DNA of 64,000 nt from contig CM060311.1 in assembly GCA_030674185.1 (NCBI GenBank), forward strand, positions 101,254,062 to 101,318,061. Direction: 5' to 3'. The stretch is from Monoplex corrugatus. Its lineage: Eukaryota; Mollusca; Gastropoda; Littorinimorpha; Ranellidae. A program made the translations under genes and the position numbers. Shown here piece after piece: positions 41,843 to 54,185 of this stretch; the first letter of the stretch is position 1, and each line of letters begins with the position of its first letter. Under the pieces are notes generated by a model. It was not told the DNA's origin. It was given only the letters and a program-made list of their open reading frames with translations, and made no database searches.

Positions 41843-44480
41843 AGATCCTGGCGTTGATCTCTTTGTCAAGGGAACAATCATTGGAAATAACACTACCAAG
41901 TTACTTGAATTCCTCCACAGTCTTTAGCTTTTTTCCCTCGATGGAGAATGATGGACGGTGATGTGTTGTGCGAGGGCTGGGCTGGAACAGCACTTTTGTT
42001 TCCTGAGGCTGATGATAAGGCCGAACAGGCAGGACGCTTCAGCAAACTTGTTGACAATGAGCTGGAGGGCAGATTCCGAGTGTGCCATGAGGGCACAGTC
42101 ATTGGCAAAGAGGGCCTCCAGGATCAATTTCTCGATTGTCTTGGTTTTGCTCTGAGGCAACAGAGGTCAAAGAGAGATCCATCCAGTCTATACCTGAGTA
42201 CACTCCATCTTCTATGTCTCTGACAGCATGATTAATTACGCAGACAAAGAAGAGGTTAAACAGTACTGGGGCAAGGACACACCCCTGCTTCACACCGTTG
42301 GAAATCTCAAAGGGTTCAGGCCCCTCTCCTTCAGAAAGTACCACACCAGTCATGCTGTCATGAAACAGACGGATCAGGGTCATGAACTTTCTGGGACAGC
42401 CAGGTTTCTGAAAGACTGTCCACAAGGCCACTCTGTTGACAGTATCAAACGCCTTAGTCAGATCAATGAAGAGTACATACAGATACAGATTCTGTTCTCT
42501 GCATCTCTCTTGCACCTGATGGACCACAAAGATCATGTCAATTGTGCTTTGGCCTGGACGGAATCCACACTGGGCTTGTGGTAGATACTTCTTGGAGATA
42601 CTGGAGATCAGATGATTGAGGATGACGGGCGCCAAGATCTCGCCAGCAATAGACAGGAGAGATATGCCTCGGTAATTGCCGCAGTCAGATTTGCTACCCT
42701 TGTTTTTGTAGAGGGAGACAATTGGGACATCTCTTAATTCCTGGGGCATGTCCTCATCCTCCCATGTGCTACAGAGGAAGTTGTAAAGAACCACTGGTCC
42801 CGCAGTCTTATAGATTTCTGAAGGGATCCCATCCTTGCCAGGAGCTTTTCATGAGCTGGTCTGCTTGATGGTCTTCTGGACTTATTCTAGGCTAGGAGGA
42901 AGGTTGAGGCTGTTTAGCGTGGGTCTCTGAGGGATCTGATTCAGGGCTTTGTTGCTGACAGTGGAAGGTTTGTTGAGAAGTGTGCTGAAGTGTTCCCTCC
43001 ATCTTTCATTCATGGCTTTCCTCTTCTTCAGCAGCGTGCCGTTCATTGACAGGACAGAGGTGGTGCTTGGTCGAGATGGTCCATACTGCCTTGATAGCGC
43101 TGAAAAACACCCCTGAGTTTATTTGTGTCGGTAAACAACTGGACTTCGTCTTCCTTCTTCTTCCACCACTCGTCCTGCACGCGGCGTAGGGTGGCTTGGG
43201 CACGACATTGGAGGTGCTTGAAGCGGTCTCGCTTAGAGGTGGACGAAATGTCATTCTGCCGGACTATGAACGCCTTTTACTTCTCATCCAGGAGCTGGGT
43301 GATGGCTTTATCATTCTCGTCGAACCAGTGCTCGTGCACTCTCTTCTTTGGGCCAAGTGTAGACAGGGCTGCCTCTTTCACCACCGTGCTGAACTGGTCC
43401 ATTTTTGAGTCGGACTTCCAGTGAGTGGTCCATGGGAGGTCAGCTTGTCATCCAGGCTGCTCACAAAGTGATCTTGGTGATTTTGATGTTTAAGCTTGGC
43501 GATGTTGAATGATGGCCGGACGAATCTGGGTTTCTTCTGATGGGTGGGGGCGATGTAGAGCTTGACGACTGACCTGACAAGACGGTGGTCGGTCCTGCAT
43601 TCTGCTCCTCACATGGCCCTGATAGTCCTGAAGTCTACAGCAGATAACATAGTCAGTCAAGTGCCACTGCTTGGACCTGGGATGCATCCAAGTTGAATTG
43701 TACTTGTCAGCTTGCCTAAACAGGGTGTTGGTGATTGTCAAGTTATTCTCTGCACAGAGGTTCAGGAGCAGCAGGCCATTGGAGTTCATGTTTCCTGTAC
43801 CATGTGGTCCCAGCACGCCCTTCCGGTTTGTGTACCAACTGTTGTGTTGAAGTCGCCCAGCAGTATGAGCGTATTTCCAGAGGGTACAGCCTTCACAAAA
43901 TTGTTCAGGTCCTCGTAGAAGGTTTCCTTCACTTCATCACTGCTGGGCAGTGTTGGGGCATATGCACCGATGACCGTGACACACCGGGAGGCATTCAGTG
44001 GGAAGCGGAGCTTCATCAGCCGTTTGTTGATGGTGGTGGGGAGGTCTGGTAGCTGCTTGACAAGCAATGACTTGGTTGCCAGTCCTATCCCATGGAGTCT
44101 TTCTTCATCTTGGGCTTTGCCTTTCCAGAAGAAAGCGTAGTCACCTTTGGGCTCAGCAACAGATCCTTCATCTGCCAATCTATTTTCGCTGAGTGCAGTG
44201 ATATCGATGCTGTAGCGTGGCAATTCTTTTGCAATGAGGGCTGTTCTCTTAGATCTTGTTGAGGATTACCTGTCCATAAGTGTTCGGACATTCAGTGCTC
44301 CATAGATTATCTGTTTGCTTTTCTTTGTGTTTCGACAACAGGAGCGGTAACACTGCCAGTCGCGGTAAACTGGCCAGTGAGTATTGGGACAAACAATGTT
44401 CAAGACACTTTTTCTAGTCTCCTCCCTCGTGTGAGGGTGAGCAGATTATCCTAAACAGGGCTGCTCAATCACAGGGGAAG
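41843..44480 (-). mobile_element. AP-endonuclease LINE, 3' end missing (copy P1)
   Basis: The minus strand carries the endonuclease (ALNVRTLMDR near 44,290; ITALSENRLADEG; TVIGAYAPTLPSS; LILLGDFNTTVGTQ), a linker, then the RT: VSLYKNKGSKSDCGNYRGIS, QCGFRPGQSTIDMIF, LYVLFIDLTKAFDTVNR (motif A), NGVKQGCVLAPVLFNLFF (motif B) and EALFANDCALMAH (motif C, FADD changed to FAND). It stops at VISNDCSLDKEINARIS, where the 55-bp satellite begins, so the thumb and 3' end are absent. 44,300-44,480 is probable 5' UTR. It belongs to the same lineage as the element at 45,188-49,378. Confidence 0.85.
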
Positions 44481-44547
44481 CACCGAACTCCTCTGTTGTC
44501 CAGGGGTCAGAGAGAGAGAGAGAAGACAGACAGACAGACAGACAGGC

Positions 44548-44582
<35 letters not shown>

Positions 44583-44999
44583 GAGCGGTTCTTATCTCCA
44601 GGCCGCCTACGTGCAAGGTTGGAACAACTCCCAGTGGGACCTCCACCTGTTGTTTCGCCCCTTCCCCATCGCCGCAGGGCTTTGATGATAGCGGGATATA
44701 GAAAGAGAGTTGAGATTTCAGAAACGTTGCACATTGAGACTTGAGCGGGAATTTGGGAGGGTCGTTGCACGTGGGCGATCCCACTCTCTCGGCCTAGAAA
44801 GTCGATTCCCAATGGCACGAGGAATCTTACGACTGGACTTCTTCGGCTGCGGTACATGACCACGACACCGTCTGTACGGGTCTCGTTGTGCTCTTGGCGC
44901 TCCACAACACATGTTGTCGCTGCCTTCGTGACTGTTAGATCAAAGTGATCTCTTCCGCCCAGTCCACCGGGTCCTGTTTTTGTTTGCTAAGATAGACAA
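44481..44999. other. Microsatellite and unannotated sequence
   Basis: GA then (GACA)n repeats at 44,508-44,582. The rest (44,583-44,999) is less AT-rich and open in some frames, but the products match nothing I recognise. It may be 5' UTR of the LINE to the left. Confidence 0.5.
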
Positions 45000-45118
45000 A
45001 AACGAGAAAAAACGATATAAGCTCTTTCCAAAACATCAAAAGAGGAGTCAGACATGGTTGTGTTTTGTCACCAGATCTGTTTTCACTTTACAGCGAAAAC
45101 ATCATGAGAAACCTATAG
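45000..45118 (+). pseudogene. RTE LINE fragment, RT motif B
   Basis: About 120 bp matching [18 protein letters not shown] and [14 protein letters not shown], plus strand, out of context. It runs directly into the 20-bp minisatellite. Confidence 0.85.
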
Positions 45119-45187
45119 GAAACCCTGGTAAACAAGCCCTAACTGGGGTAAACAAGCCCTAACTAGGGTAAACAAGTCCTAACTAGG
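45119..45187. repeat. 20-bp minisatellite, left remnant
   Basis: Three to four units of gacaagccctaactagggta type (here mostly aaacaagccctaactagggt). It is the left side of an array that continues at 49,380 after the LINE insertion. Confidence 0.92.
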
Positions 45188-48100
45188 GTCGTGGTAGGCC
45201 TCCCTCGATCATGGCTGACCATGGTCAAAGTACATCCGTTCTAATGTCTGGATGGGCTGTCTGTTTGGGCCAAGCAGCGTCGTCTGTGACTGTAGAGACC
45301 AATGCGAGAGAGGCAGTCTCTGTCGCAGCGGTCGCATGTGTATGCTGATGCTGGTCTGTTGGCTGTCATCCCTTTTCTGCGAACTCGCGTTTCTGCTGCA
45401 GCAGCTGACAGTTTGTCCTCACCAATCCGCAGCTGTTTCTTGAGAGTGGTTCTCCAGCTGTTGCGGTCGTCTGCGAGGTCCTCCCAGGACTCATTGTTAT
45501 TTCAAGCGCCTTCATGTCACGCTTGCAAACGTCTTTGTATCTCAGCTGTGGGGGCCAATGTTTCTCTGCCCTGTGGCAAGCTCACCATAAAGGATGTCTT
45601 TTGGGATGTGACCAACTTCCATGCGGTGAACGTGGCCCAACCAGCGCAGCCGACGCTGTCTCAGCATGGTATGCATGGTTGGGAGGCCAGCGCGGGTCAG
45701 GACTTAGGTGTTGGTCACTTTGTCTTGCCAGGAAATGCGGAGTATGCGCCGTAGGCTTCTCAGGTGGAAGGTATTGAGCCTTTTCTCCTGATGAGCATGC
45801 GTGGTCCACGCCTCGCTGCCATACAGCAAGGTGCTGAGGACACAGGCGTTGTATACAGCCATCTTTGTCTTCGTGGTCAGCTTGGGATTTGTCCACACCC
45901 TTTGTGTGAGGCGGGCTAGTGTTGTGGCTGCCTTCCCGATCCTCTTGTCGATCTCTGTGTCAAGGGAGAGGTTATCGGTGATGGTGGACCCAAGATATGT
46001 GAATTGGTGGATGGCTTCAAGCTCGTAGTCATCAATGGTGATGGCTGATGGAGATGGCGTGTCTTGGCCCGGACGTTTGTCTTCTTAAGACTGATGGTCA
46101 GACCAAAATCTTTGAAGGCCTGGGAGAAGCGGTCCATTAGTGACTGCAAGTCCCGCTGAGTATGGGTCACAACTGCGGCATCGTCGGCAAATAGCATGTC
46201 TCTGATGAGGGCTTCACGGACCTTTGTCCTTGCTCTGAGGCGGGCGAGGTTGAAGAGCCTGCCATCTGATCTGGCTCCGCAGGTGGATCCCTTCTTGCGC
46301 TGTGCTAAACGCATGCCTCAGGAGATTCCAAAGAGGGTTGGGGCCAGGACGCAGCCTTGTTTCACACCGCTGCGTACATCAAAGGGCTTCGAGAGGTTGC
46401 GTACATCGAAGGGCTTGGAGAGGTTTCCGTTGAACTTCACTGTCCCTTTCATGTTGGAGTGGAAGGACTCGATTAAGCTGTACAGTTTGGGGGGGGGGGG
46501 GGGGGGCAGCCGAATTTTCGGAGAGCCCTGAAAAGGCCATCTCTGCTGACTAGGTCAAAGGCCTTGGTGAGGTCAATGAATGCCACATACAAGGGCATCC
46601 GCTGCTCTCTGCACTTCTCCTGGATTTGGCGAAGGGAGAAGACCATGTCTACTGTGGATCTCTCTGCTCGAAAACCACACTGTGATTCCGGTAGACGCGT
46701 TCAGCCAGTTTCTGCAGGTGGATTAGGAGGACCCGAGCGTAGACTTTGCCGACAATGCTGAGGAGCGAGATACCTCTGTAGTTGTTGCAGTCGCTCCTTT
46801 CGCCCTTGTTTTTGTACAGGGTGACGATCTTGGCGTCCCTCATGTCCTGCGGTACAGCTCCCTCATTCCAACACTGACAGAGAACTGCGTGCAAAGGGTG
46901 CAGAAGAGAAGTCTTGCAGTGCTTGATGAGGTCTGGGGGAATTCCGTCGTTGCCAGGTGCCTATCAATGGCCTTGCTGAGTTCGTCCGCAGTTGGCTCTG
47001 CGTCAAGTTCTTCCATTACCGGCATGCACTTGATGGCATCGAGGGCTGAGGGGGACACCATGTTCTGTGTGGAGTAGAGGTCGGAGTAGTGTTCCGCCCA
47101 TCTTTCCATCTGTTGGCTAGGATTGCTGATTACTTCCCCAGTGGAGGATTTGAGGGGGGCGATCTTGCTCTGTGTTGGTCCCAGTGCCTTCTTGATGCCA
47201 TCATACATTCCTCGGATGTTGCCTCTTTCAGCAGCACTCTGTATCTCTTCGCTGAGCTCTGTCCAGTACTCGTTTGCGCAGCGCCTGGCGTTAAGCTGAA
47301 CCTTACTCCTGGCAGCCCTGAGGATTTGCAGGTTCTTCTCACTGGGTGACCGCTTATACTTGGTGAGTGCGGCACGCTTGGCCTCAACAGTGGGAGTCAT
47401 CTCATGATGATTTTGCCTCAAACCAGTCGTGGAACTTCACAGTTTTCTTCCCAAAGGTGGCCATAGCAATGCGGTGCATGGTGTCTCGTAGCGTTTCCCA
47501 TCGCTCTGTGTGACGTGTGTTAACAGTAAACAGCGTGCGGATAGCAGCACGGCATGATATTCGTGTAAATGATAACTGATTGGTGTTCACTGTGAAATGT
47601 ATATATACTGTAGTCAGTTGAGAATCAGACAGCGACGAGTAAAGACGAAGAAGCATTGCCCTGTCTTCCGAGTTGGCTGCAGAAAGAACGAAACACTCTG
47701 TGGCAGAGTGTCTGGGCTGCAATGCATCGTATTCTCTCTAAAAGGCATCTGCGAACTGTTCTACAAGATCTGGCTGAGACATCTTGCTGACGTCAATGCG
47801 AGGGTTCCCTTGTTTCTTTGAGCAGTGGAACTTCTTTGGTTGCAGCCTGATCTTGCAACATACCAGACAGTGGTCTGTGTCGCAGTCTGCGCTGTGATAA
47901 GAGCGAGTGTGGAGAACATTATTTTTTGATAGCGGCACGTCTTACTAGGATCAAATCCAGTTGGTGCCAATGTTTTGAGCGGGGGTGCCTCCAGGAGACT
48001 TTGTGTTGAGGCTTCGTCTTGAAGAAGGAGTTGACGATGCACAGTTCATGGCAGGCGCAAAACTCAAGCAGTCGCTGTCCATTCTCATTCATTTTCCCCA

Positions 48101-49378
48101 CTCCAAAGGAACCGAGGCAAGAGGGCCATGAGTCATTGTCTGCACCCACTCTGGCGTTGAAGTCGCCCAGGAGAACAAGTTGTTCTGTCCTGGGGATGTT
48201 CCTTATGGTTGATGCAAGATTTTCGTAGAACTCATCCTTGGCGTCTGGAGAGGCGGACAGAGTTGGGACATAAACGCTGATGAGAGTGACATAGCCTTCG
48301 GTGGTGTTGAGGCGGAGAGTCAAGAGTCGCTCTGAACCGCCTCTGCCTGGTTCAATCATGTTCAGCAGGGTGTTCCTTACATCAAAGCCTACTCCGTACT
48401 CTCTTGGGGCATCAGAACTCTTTCCTTGCCAGAAGAAGGTGTAGTCCCTTTCCTTTAAGGTTCCTGAGTCAGCCAGCCGTGTTTCCTGCAGAGTGGCAAT
48501 GTCCACATTGAGCCTCTTTAGCTCGCTGTTTATGACGGCGGTCTTTCTGGCGTCGCTGATGTCTTGCAGATCTTGGGAGAGCCCAGGCATCATTGTTCGG
48601 ACATTCCAACAGCCCAGTTTCACTGCTGATCCTTTTCCTGATCCGTTTCTTGAATTTGAATTTTTCTTTTTGCCTGGTGCGGTAATTAACGACCTGCTCG
48701 TCAGATTTTCTCCTAATCTTCATGCACCCAATGAAGAAGGCAGGTCGTGGCGGAACAGCACCTAACTGGTTGGGGGCTGCCCAGCTTAGGCGGGCAGTAG
48801 CTGTCCAGTAAGACACGAAGGTCTCTCCCACCGTCAAAAGCAACCCCTGGCGTCAGCTCTACGCCAGTTGAGCAATGACTTATCACCGGTATCTGTTGCT
48901 TCCCGTGTTGTGCTGACACTAGTGTTAGTAGCGAGGCTGGAGTGTCCTCTCCAGGTCATAGGTGCAGAGTGTTTGTGGATGAATGGACGGATGTAAGCCT
49001 GGGCAGTGTAATATGGAAGACAGGCTGTTGCCCATGCAACTTGTCCCCCTTCTCCACCTCGCTGACAGATCCAAAGGAACAGCAGGGCTGTTACGTTTTG
49101 GTGCCAACGCGGCCGCAGGAGCTGCCGGAAAGTGACAAAGTTTGCCATCCAACCGCCTTAGGGGCCACACACCGGATTTACTGTCAGGGTTTACTCCCTT
49201 AGCTAAATGGCCGTGGGTAGCTCTCCAGAGCTGGCGCCCTTTGATGGATCTAATTTATTTCCACCAGGGTTTCTAGGACTGGTGGGGGTGCTGGTTTAGT
49301 CGCCAGCAATTCGACCCTGTGACAGGTAGTACTGGGTTCCAGGTTACCAGTAGTGGATACATCTATCCGATCTGACAT
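45188..49378 (-). mobile_element. Full-length AP-endonuclease LINE ending in a zinc finger (copy P2)
   Basis: Both flanks are the 20-bp array, so the ends are clear to within a few bases and the element is about 4.2 kb. On the minus strand, 5' UTR (49,378-48,640) is followed by coding sequence to about 45,250 and a short 3' UTR. It carries frameshifts, an 18-G run at 46,489-46,506 and a 27-bp local duplication at about 46,371-46,426. It is related to the LINE at 41,843-44,480. Confidence 0.88.
45250..48623 (-). pseudogene. LINE ORF: endonuclease, RT, C-terminal C2HC finger
   Basis: Order on the minus strand: CWNVRTMM, IATLQETRLADSG (Glu), LISVYVPTLSAS, LVLLGDFNARVGADNDSW and SADCDTDHCLV (Asp-His). 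A linker with MRQNHHEMTPTVEAKRAAL follows. Then the RT: IVTLYKNKGERSDCNNYRGI, LYVAFIDLTKAFDLVSRDGL (motif A, about 46,590), RSGVKQGCVLAP (motif B, about 46,350), MLFADDAAVVTH (motif C intact, about 46,190) and STLLYGSEAWTTHAHQEKRL. The end is a finger, CDRCDRDC then YSHRRRC (about 45,285-45,350; C-x2-C-x12-H-x3-C). Such LINEs nick target DNA and reverse-transcribe in place. Several frameshifts make it inactive. Confidence 0.88.
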
Positions 49379-49379
49379 T

Positions 49380-50093
49380 CACAACTAATGTAGGCAAGCC
49401 ATAAGTAGGGTAGACAAGCCATAACTAGGGTAAGCAAGCCCTAACTAGGGTAGACAAGCCCTAACTAGGGTATACAAGCCCTAACTAAGGTAAGCAAGCC
49501 CTAACTAGGGTAGACAAGCCCTAACTAGGGTAAACAAGCCCTAACTAGGGTAGGCAAGCCATCAGTAGGGTAGACAAGCCCTAACTAGGGTAGACAAACC
49601 CTAACTAGGGTAGACAAGCCCTAACTAGGATAGACAAACCCTAACTAGGGTAGACAAGCCCTAACTAGGGTAGGCAAGCCCTAACTAGGGTAGACAAACC
49701 CTAACTAGGGTAGCCAGCCTTAACTAGGGTAGGCAAGCCATAAGTAATGTAGACAAGCCCTAACTATGGTAGGCAAGCCCTAACTAGGCTAGACAAGCCC
49801 TAACTAGGGTAGACAAGCTATAAGTAGGGTAGACAAGCCATAACTAGGATAGACAAGCCCTAACTAGGGTAGACAAGCTATAAGTAGGGTAGACAAGCCA
49901 TAACTAGGATAGGCAAGCCCTAACTAGGATAGACAAGCCCTAACTAGGGTAGACAAGCCTTAACTAGGGTAGACAAGCCATAACTAGGATAGACAAGCCC
50001 TAACTAGGGTAGACAAGCCATAACTAGGGTAGACAAACCCTAACTAGGGTAGACAAAGCCTAACTAGTGTAGACAAGCCCTAACTAGGGTCAG
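49380..50093. repeat. 20-bp minisatellite, middle part
   Basis: About 36 units of gacaagccctaactagggta with scattered changes (ataagtaggg, aactaggat). Each unit holds CCCTA and TAGGG separated by two bases. Confidence 0.97.
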
Positions 50094-51072
50094 CATTATC
50101 ATCAGGTGCCCTGCCACATGGCGTTGGCGATCATGGACTTCCATCTGTCTCTATCTCTCGTTACCCCTAGCATCTCTCCCATACCCCTCGTCCCCAGCCA
50201 CTCTGCAAGTCCGTCCAGCATTTTCTCCCTGGGGCTACCCGGTGCTCTCTTTCCCTCCAGCTTTCCTGTTGTGACCAGGTGCTCCAAATCCCTCTTCCTC
50301 ATAAAATGGCCTATAAATGTTGCCTGTCTTTTCCTAATCTTCCTTATGAGTGATCTACTTGTGTCTGCCTCCATCAAGACTGTCTCATTTGTTTTCTTTG
50401 CTGTCCATGGAATTCTCAACATTCTTCTTAGAAACCACATCTCGGCTGCCTCAATCTTGTTCTGGCTTTGTTTGTTGACTGTCCACGCCTCACATCCGTA
50501 CAACAGTATTGGTTCTATATAACATTCAAGAACTCTCTTCCTGATGTGAATTGATAGGCATTTGTTGGTAAGAATGCTTGTCATCTTCCCATATGCTGTT
50601 TTTGCTTGGCCGATTCTGCCTGCTATTTCCGATGTGCATCTGCCATCTGATGAAATGATCGTTCTCAGGTATTTGAATTTATCAACCTGTGTCAAGGCTG
50701 TGCCATTTGTTGTTGTTTTGCATAGGGGATTTCATGTTTTTTACTGATCACCATGACTTCAGTCTTCCTGCTGTTTAGTTCCAGCCCCTTATCTTTGCTT
50801 TCTATTTCTAGTATATTCACAAGGTTTTGTAGGTCCCTTTCACTTTCTGCAATTAGCACGGTGTCATCTGCGTATCGACTGTTGTTTATCATTTTTCCTC
50901 CAACCTTTAATCCAGGGTCTTCTTCTAGGTTCCTCATGATGTTTTCGCTGTAAAATGAAAACAGATCTGGTGACAAAACACAACCCTGTCTGACTCCTCT
51001 TTTGATGTTTTGGAAAGAGCTTACAATGTTTTCTATTCTCATTGCAGCTGTTTGTTCCCAGTACATATTTCT
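50094..51072 (-). mobile_element. RTE LINE, 5' truncated (copy R5), inside the 20-bp array
   Basis: The minus strand encodes RNMYWEQTAAMRIENIVSSF, motif B ([20 protein letters not shown]), motif C (YADDTVLIAESERD) and a long open thumb region (FKYLRTIISSDGRCTSEIA to EKMLDGLAEWLGTRGMGEM, 50,102-50,695). Only a short ATC tail remains. Both sides are 20-bp repeats. It is one partner of the recombination that made the 3.6-kb duplication. Confidence 0.92.
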
Positions 51073-51805
51073 GAGTAGACAAGCCATAACTAGGGTAGAC
51101 AAACCCTGATTAAGGTAGGCAAGCCCTAACTAGGGTAGACAAACCCTACCTAAGGTAAACAAGCCCTAACTAGGGTAGCAAGCCCTAAGTAGGGTAGACA
51201 AGACCTAAGTAGGGTAGACAAGCTATAAGTAGGTAGACAAGCCATAACTAGGGTAGACAAGCCATAACTAGTGTAGACAAGCCTAACTAGGGTAGGCAAG
51301 CCCTAATTAGGGTAGACAAGCCATAACTAGGGTAGACAAACCCTATCTAAGGTAAACAAGCTCTAACTAGGGTAGGCAAGCCCTAACTAGGGTAGACAAG
51401 CCCTAACTAGGGTAGACAAGCCCTAACTAGGGTAGACAAGCCATAACTAGTGTAGACAAGCCTAACTAGGGTAGGCAAGCTTTAACTAGGGTAGACAAGC
51501 CCTAACTAGGGTAGACAAGCCCTAACTAGGGTAGACAAGCCCTAACTAGGGTAGGCAAGCCCTAACTAGGGTAGACAAACCCTAACTAGGGTAGGCAAGC
51601 CCTAACTAGGGTAAACAAGCCCTAACTAGGGTAAGCAAGCCATAAGTAGGGTAGACAAGCTATAACTAGGGTAGACAAGCCCTAACTAGGGTAGACAAGC
51701 CCTAACTAGGGTAGACAAACCCTACCCAAACCCTAACTAGGGTAGACAGCCATAACAAGTGTAGACAAGCCCTAACTAGGATAGACAAGCCCCAAGTAGG
51801 GCTGC
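51073..51805. repeat. 20-bp minisatellite, right part
   Basis: About 36 units of the same 20-bp repeat, containing a compressed unit (aaccctacccaaaccct) near 51,720. It is followed directly by a LINE tail. Confidence 0.97.
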
Positions 51806-52830
51806 TATGGAACAAAGAAGTTTATCAAATGCGAATGGAACACATTTGGAAATATATTTTCTTAGTTTACGATAATTTAGACAATAACTCAGAGTTAGAC
51901 AACAGCAAAGAGGTTACATCAGAACCTATTTTCAACAATGACAAATCTAAAATCTCCAGTAATGACTTTTGTTTCAAAAATGGGACAGATAAGAAAGTGG
52001 TCCTTGTTCGAGATCTCTTAGATGAAAATGGCAAATTTCTGAACCATGAAAATTTCACAAGGAAATGGAAAATAACTGCAAACTATCTAATTATTTAAGC
52101 TGCATACAAAGTACAAGCAATTATAGCCTATATACGAAAAAGAAAGGTATTGAGAGCAATGAAAGCAATGAAATGAGCAAAAGAGGATCAAAAGCATACT
52201 ATGAATAACCGTTTGATAAAATGGAGATATTTAACATTAAACTTTGTATGGAATGGGAACGGAAATCGAACGTAATAGTAGACTGGGAGATGATAATAAA
52301 ACTTATAAGAAAAATAAAGGAAACAAAACTTAAATTGTGTCAGCTTAGAATTTGTTATGGAATTTTCGTTTCAAACTGTATGTTAAATAGAATGGGAGTG
52401 GTAGAAAATGACATGTAATTTTTGTAATACCGAGAAAAATAAAGGCCATCTCTACCTGTGGTATTATCAACACTCGGAAAAATTTGGGGAGAACTTGAAA
52501 AACATTCGGTAGAAAAATGTGAGAATTGTGCAAAACTTCCTTTGACTATAGAATTAGTTCTATTTTGTACGGACGAAAGGACAAAAACAGATCAGATACT
52601 AGACTGTCTTTTTCTGTGTGCAAAATATTACATTTATAGGTGTAGAATGCACAAAACTAAGCTTGAAATAAATATGTTTATTGGGGAGATCAAATACAGA
52701 TACATAATAGAAAAGCACATTCACTGCCAGCAAATGAAATATAAAGAATTCTTGAGGAAATGGCTGCCTTATGGTTCTCTTTTGGAAGGTTACATATTAG
52801 AACTGCTATAACATTAAACAAATGTAAATG
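51806..52830 (+). pseudogene. L1/Tx1-like LINE, RT C-terminal tail
   Basis: The plus strand encodes SEPIFNNDKSKISS, VLVRDLLDENGKFLNHENF (51,829-52,098), then after a stop and shift VDWEMIIKLIRKIKETKLKL, SNCMLNRMGVVENDM, CNFCNTEKNKGHLYLWYYQ (the zinc-binding CxxC block), and finally ILDCLFLCAKYYIYRCRMHK, EFLRKWLPYGSLLE and a stop at 52,809. This order (LLDENG, then the CxFC region, then the basic tail) is that of L1/Tx1-clade ORF2 C-termini. No RT catalytic motifs are present, and it is 5' truncated at the satellite. 52,831-53,036 has no recognised content. Confidence 0.82.
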
Positions 52831-53036
52831 AAATTTCATGAGTATATAATAAACAGAGTAACCAGCGACTCCTGGTGTTCACAATTATAAATGTTTGTCC
52901 TTATCACACTTTGGTTAATGGAATAGAAAGAAATGGTTGGTGAGCTATAGAACGACAATGTTGTTTGCTTGCTTTGATTTTCGTTTTCATTTGATGACTG
53001 GTCCTCTACCTCAAATGACGCTAATATGATGGTTTT

Positions 53037-54185
53037 CATCATCATCATCATGTGCCCTGCCGCATGGTGTTGGCGATCATGGCCCTCCAATGCATCTATC
53101 CCTTGTCGCCGCAAGTAAATCTTCCACCCTCTCTGTCCTTGGCCACCCTGCAAGTCTGTCCAATATCTTCTCCCTGGGTCTACCTGGTGTTCTCTTTCCC
53201 TTCAGCTTTCCTGTTGTGACCAGGTGCTCTAATTCCCCTTTCCTCTTTAAATGGCTTATAAATGTTGCTTGTCTTTTTCTAAACTTTCTTATCAATGTTC
53301 TACTTGTGTCTGCCTCCATCAAGACTGTCTCGTTTGTTTTCTTTGCTGTCAATGGAACTCTTAACATTCTTCTTAGAAACCACATTTCGGCTGCCTCAGT
53401 CTTGTTCTGGCTTTGCGTGTTGACTGTCCACGCCTCACAACCGTATAACAGTATCGGTTCTATATAACATTCCAGAAGTCTCTTCCTGATGTTAATTGGT
53501 AGGAATTTTGTTGGTAAGAATGTTTTTTATCTTGTGGAATGCCGTTTTGGCTTGGCCGATTCTGCCGGCTATTTCTGATGTGCATCTGCCGTCAGGTGAG
53601 ATGATCGTTCCCAGATATATAAACTTATCAACCTGTCTCAAGGTTGTGCCGTTTGCTATTATTTTCATGAGGGGATTTCATGTTTTTACGGATTACCATG
53701 ACTTCAGTCTTCTTGCTATTTAGCTCGAACCCTTTGGTCTTGCTTTCTATTTCTAATGTATTCACAAGGTTTTGTGGGTCCTTTTCACTTTCTGCAATTA
53801 GCACGGTGTCATCTGTGTAACGAATGTTGTTTATTATTTTTCTTTCAACCTTTAATCCAGGGCATTCTTCTGGGTTTCCCATGATGGTTTCGCTGTAAAG
53901 TGAAAACAAATCTGGTGACAGAACACAACCTTGCCTGACACCTGTTTTGATATTCTGGAAAGAGCTTATATCGTTTTCTATTCTCATTGCAACGGTTTGT
54001 TTCCAATAATATTTCTGATTATTCGTAGATCTTTTCCATCAATATTGAGTCTTTCTAGTTGGTTGATCAATTCTTCATGTCCTACCTGATCGAAAGCCTC
54101 AGTATATAATCCTTAGTCAACTCGATTTACCTCTCTATGATAGTTCTTAGGATGTATATGGCATTAATAGTTCCTTTCCCTTCCT
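53037..54185 (-). mobile_element. RTE LINE, 5' truncated (copy R6)
   Basis: The (ATC)n tail is at 53,037-53,051. The minus strand encodes the thumb (WFLRRMLRVPLTAKKTNE, SHLKRKGELEHLVTTGKLKG), motif C (YTDDTVLIAESEKD; Ala changed to Thr) and motif B ([20 protein letters not shown]). Motif A is damaged near 54,100. It ends at about 54,185 against another RTE piece. Confidence 0.9.

Noticed and set aside
45119..51805. Interstitial telomere tract
   Set aside because: The hexamer CCCTAA occurs once per 20-bp unit, not in tandem. It is a telomere-like motif, not a telomere array.
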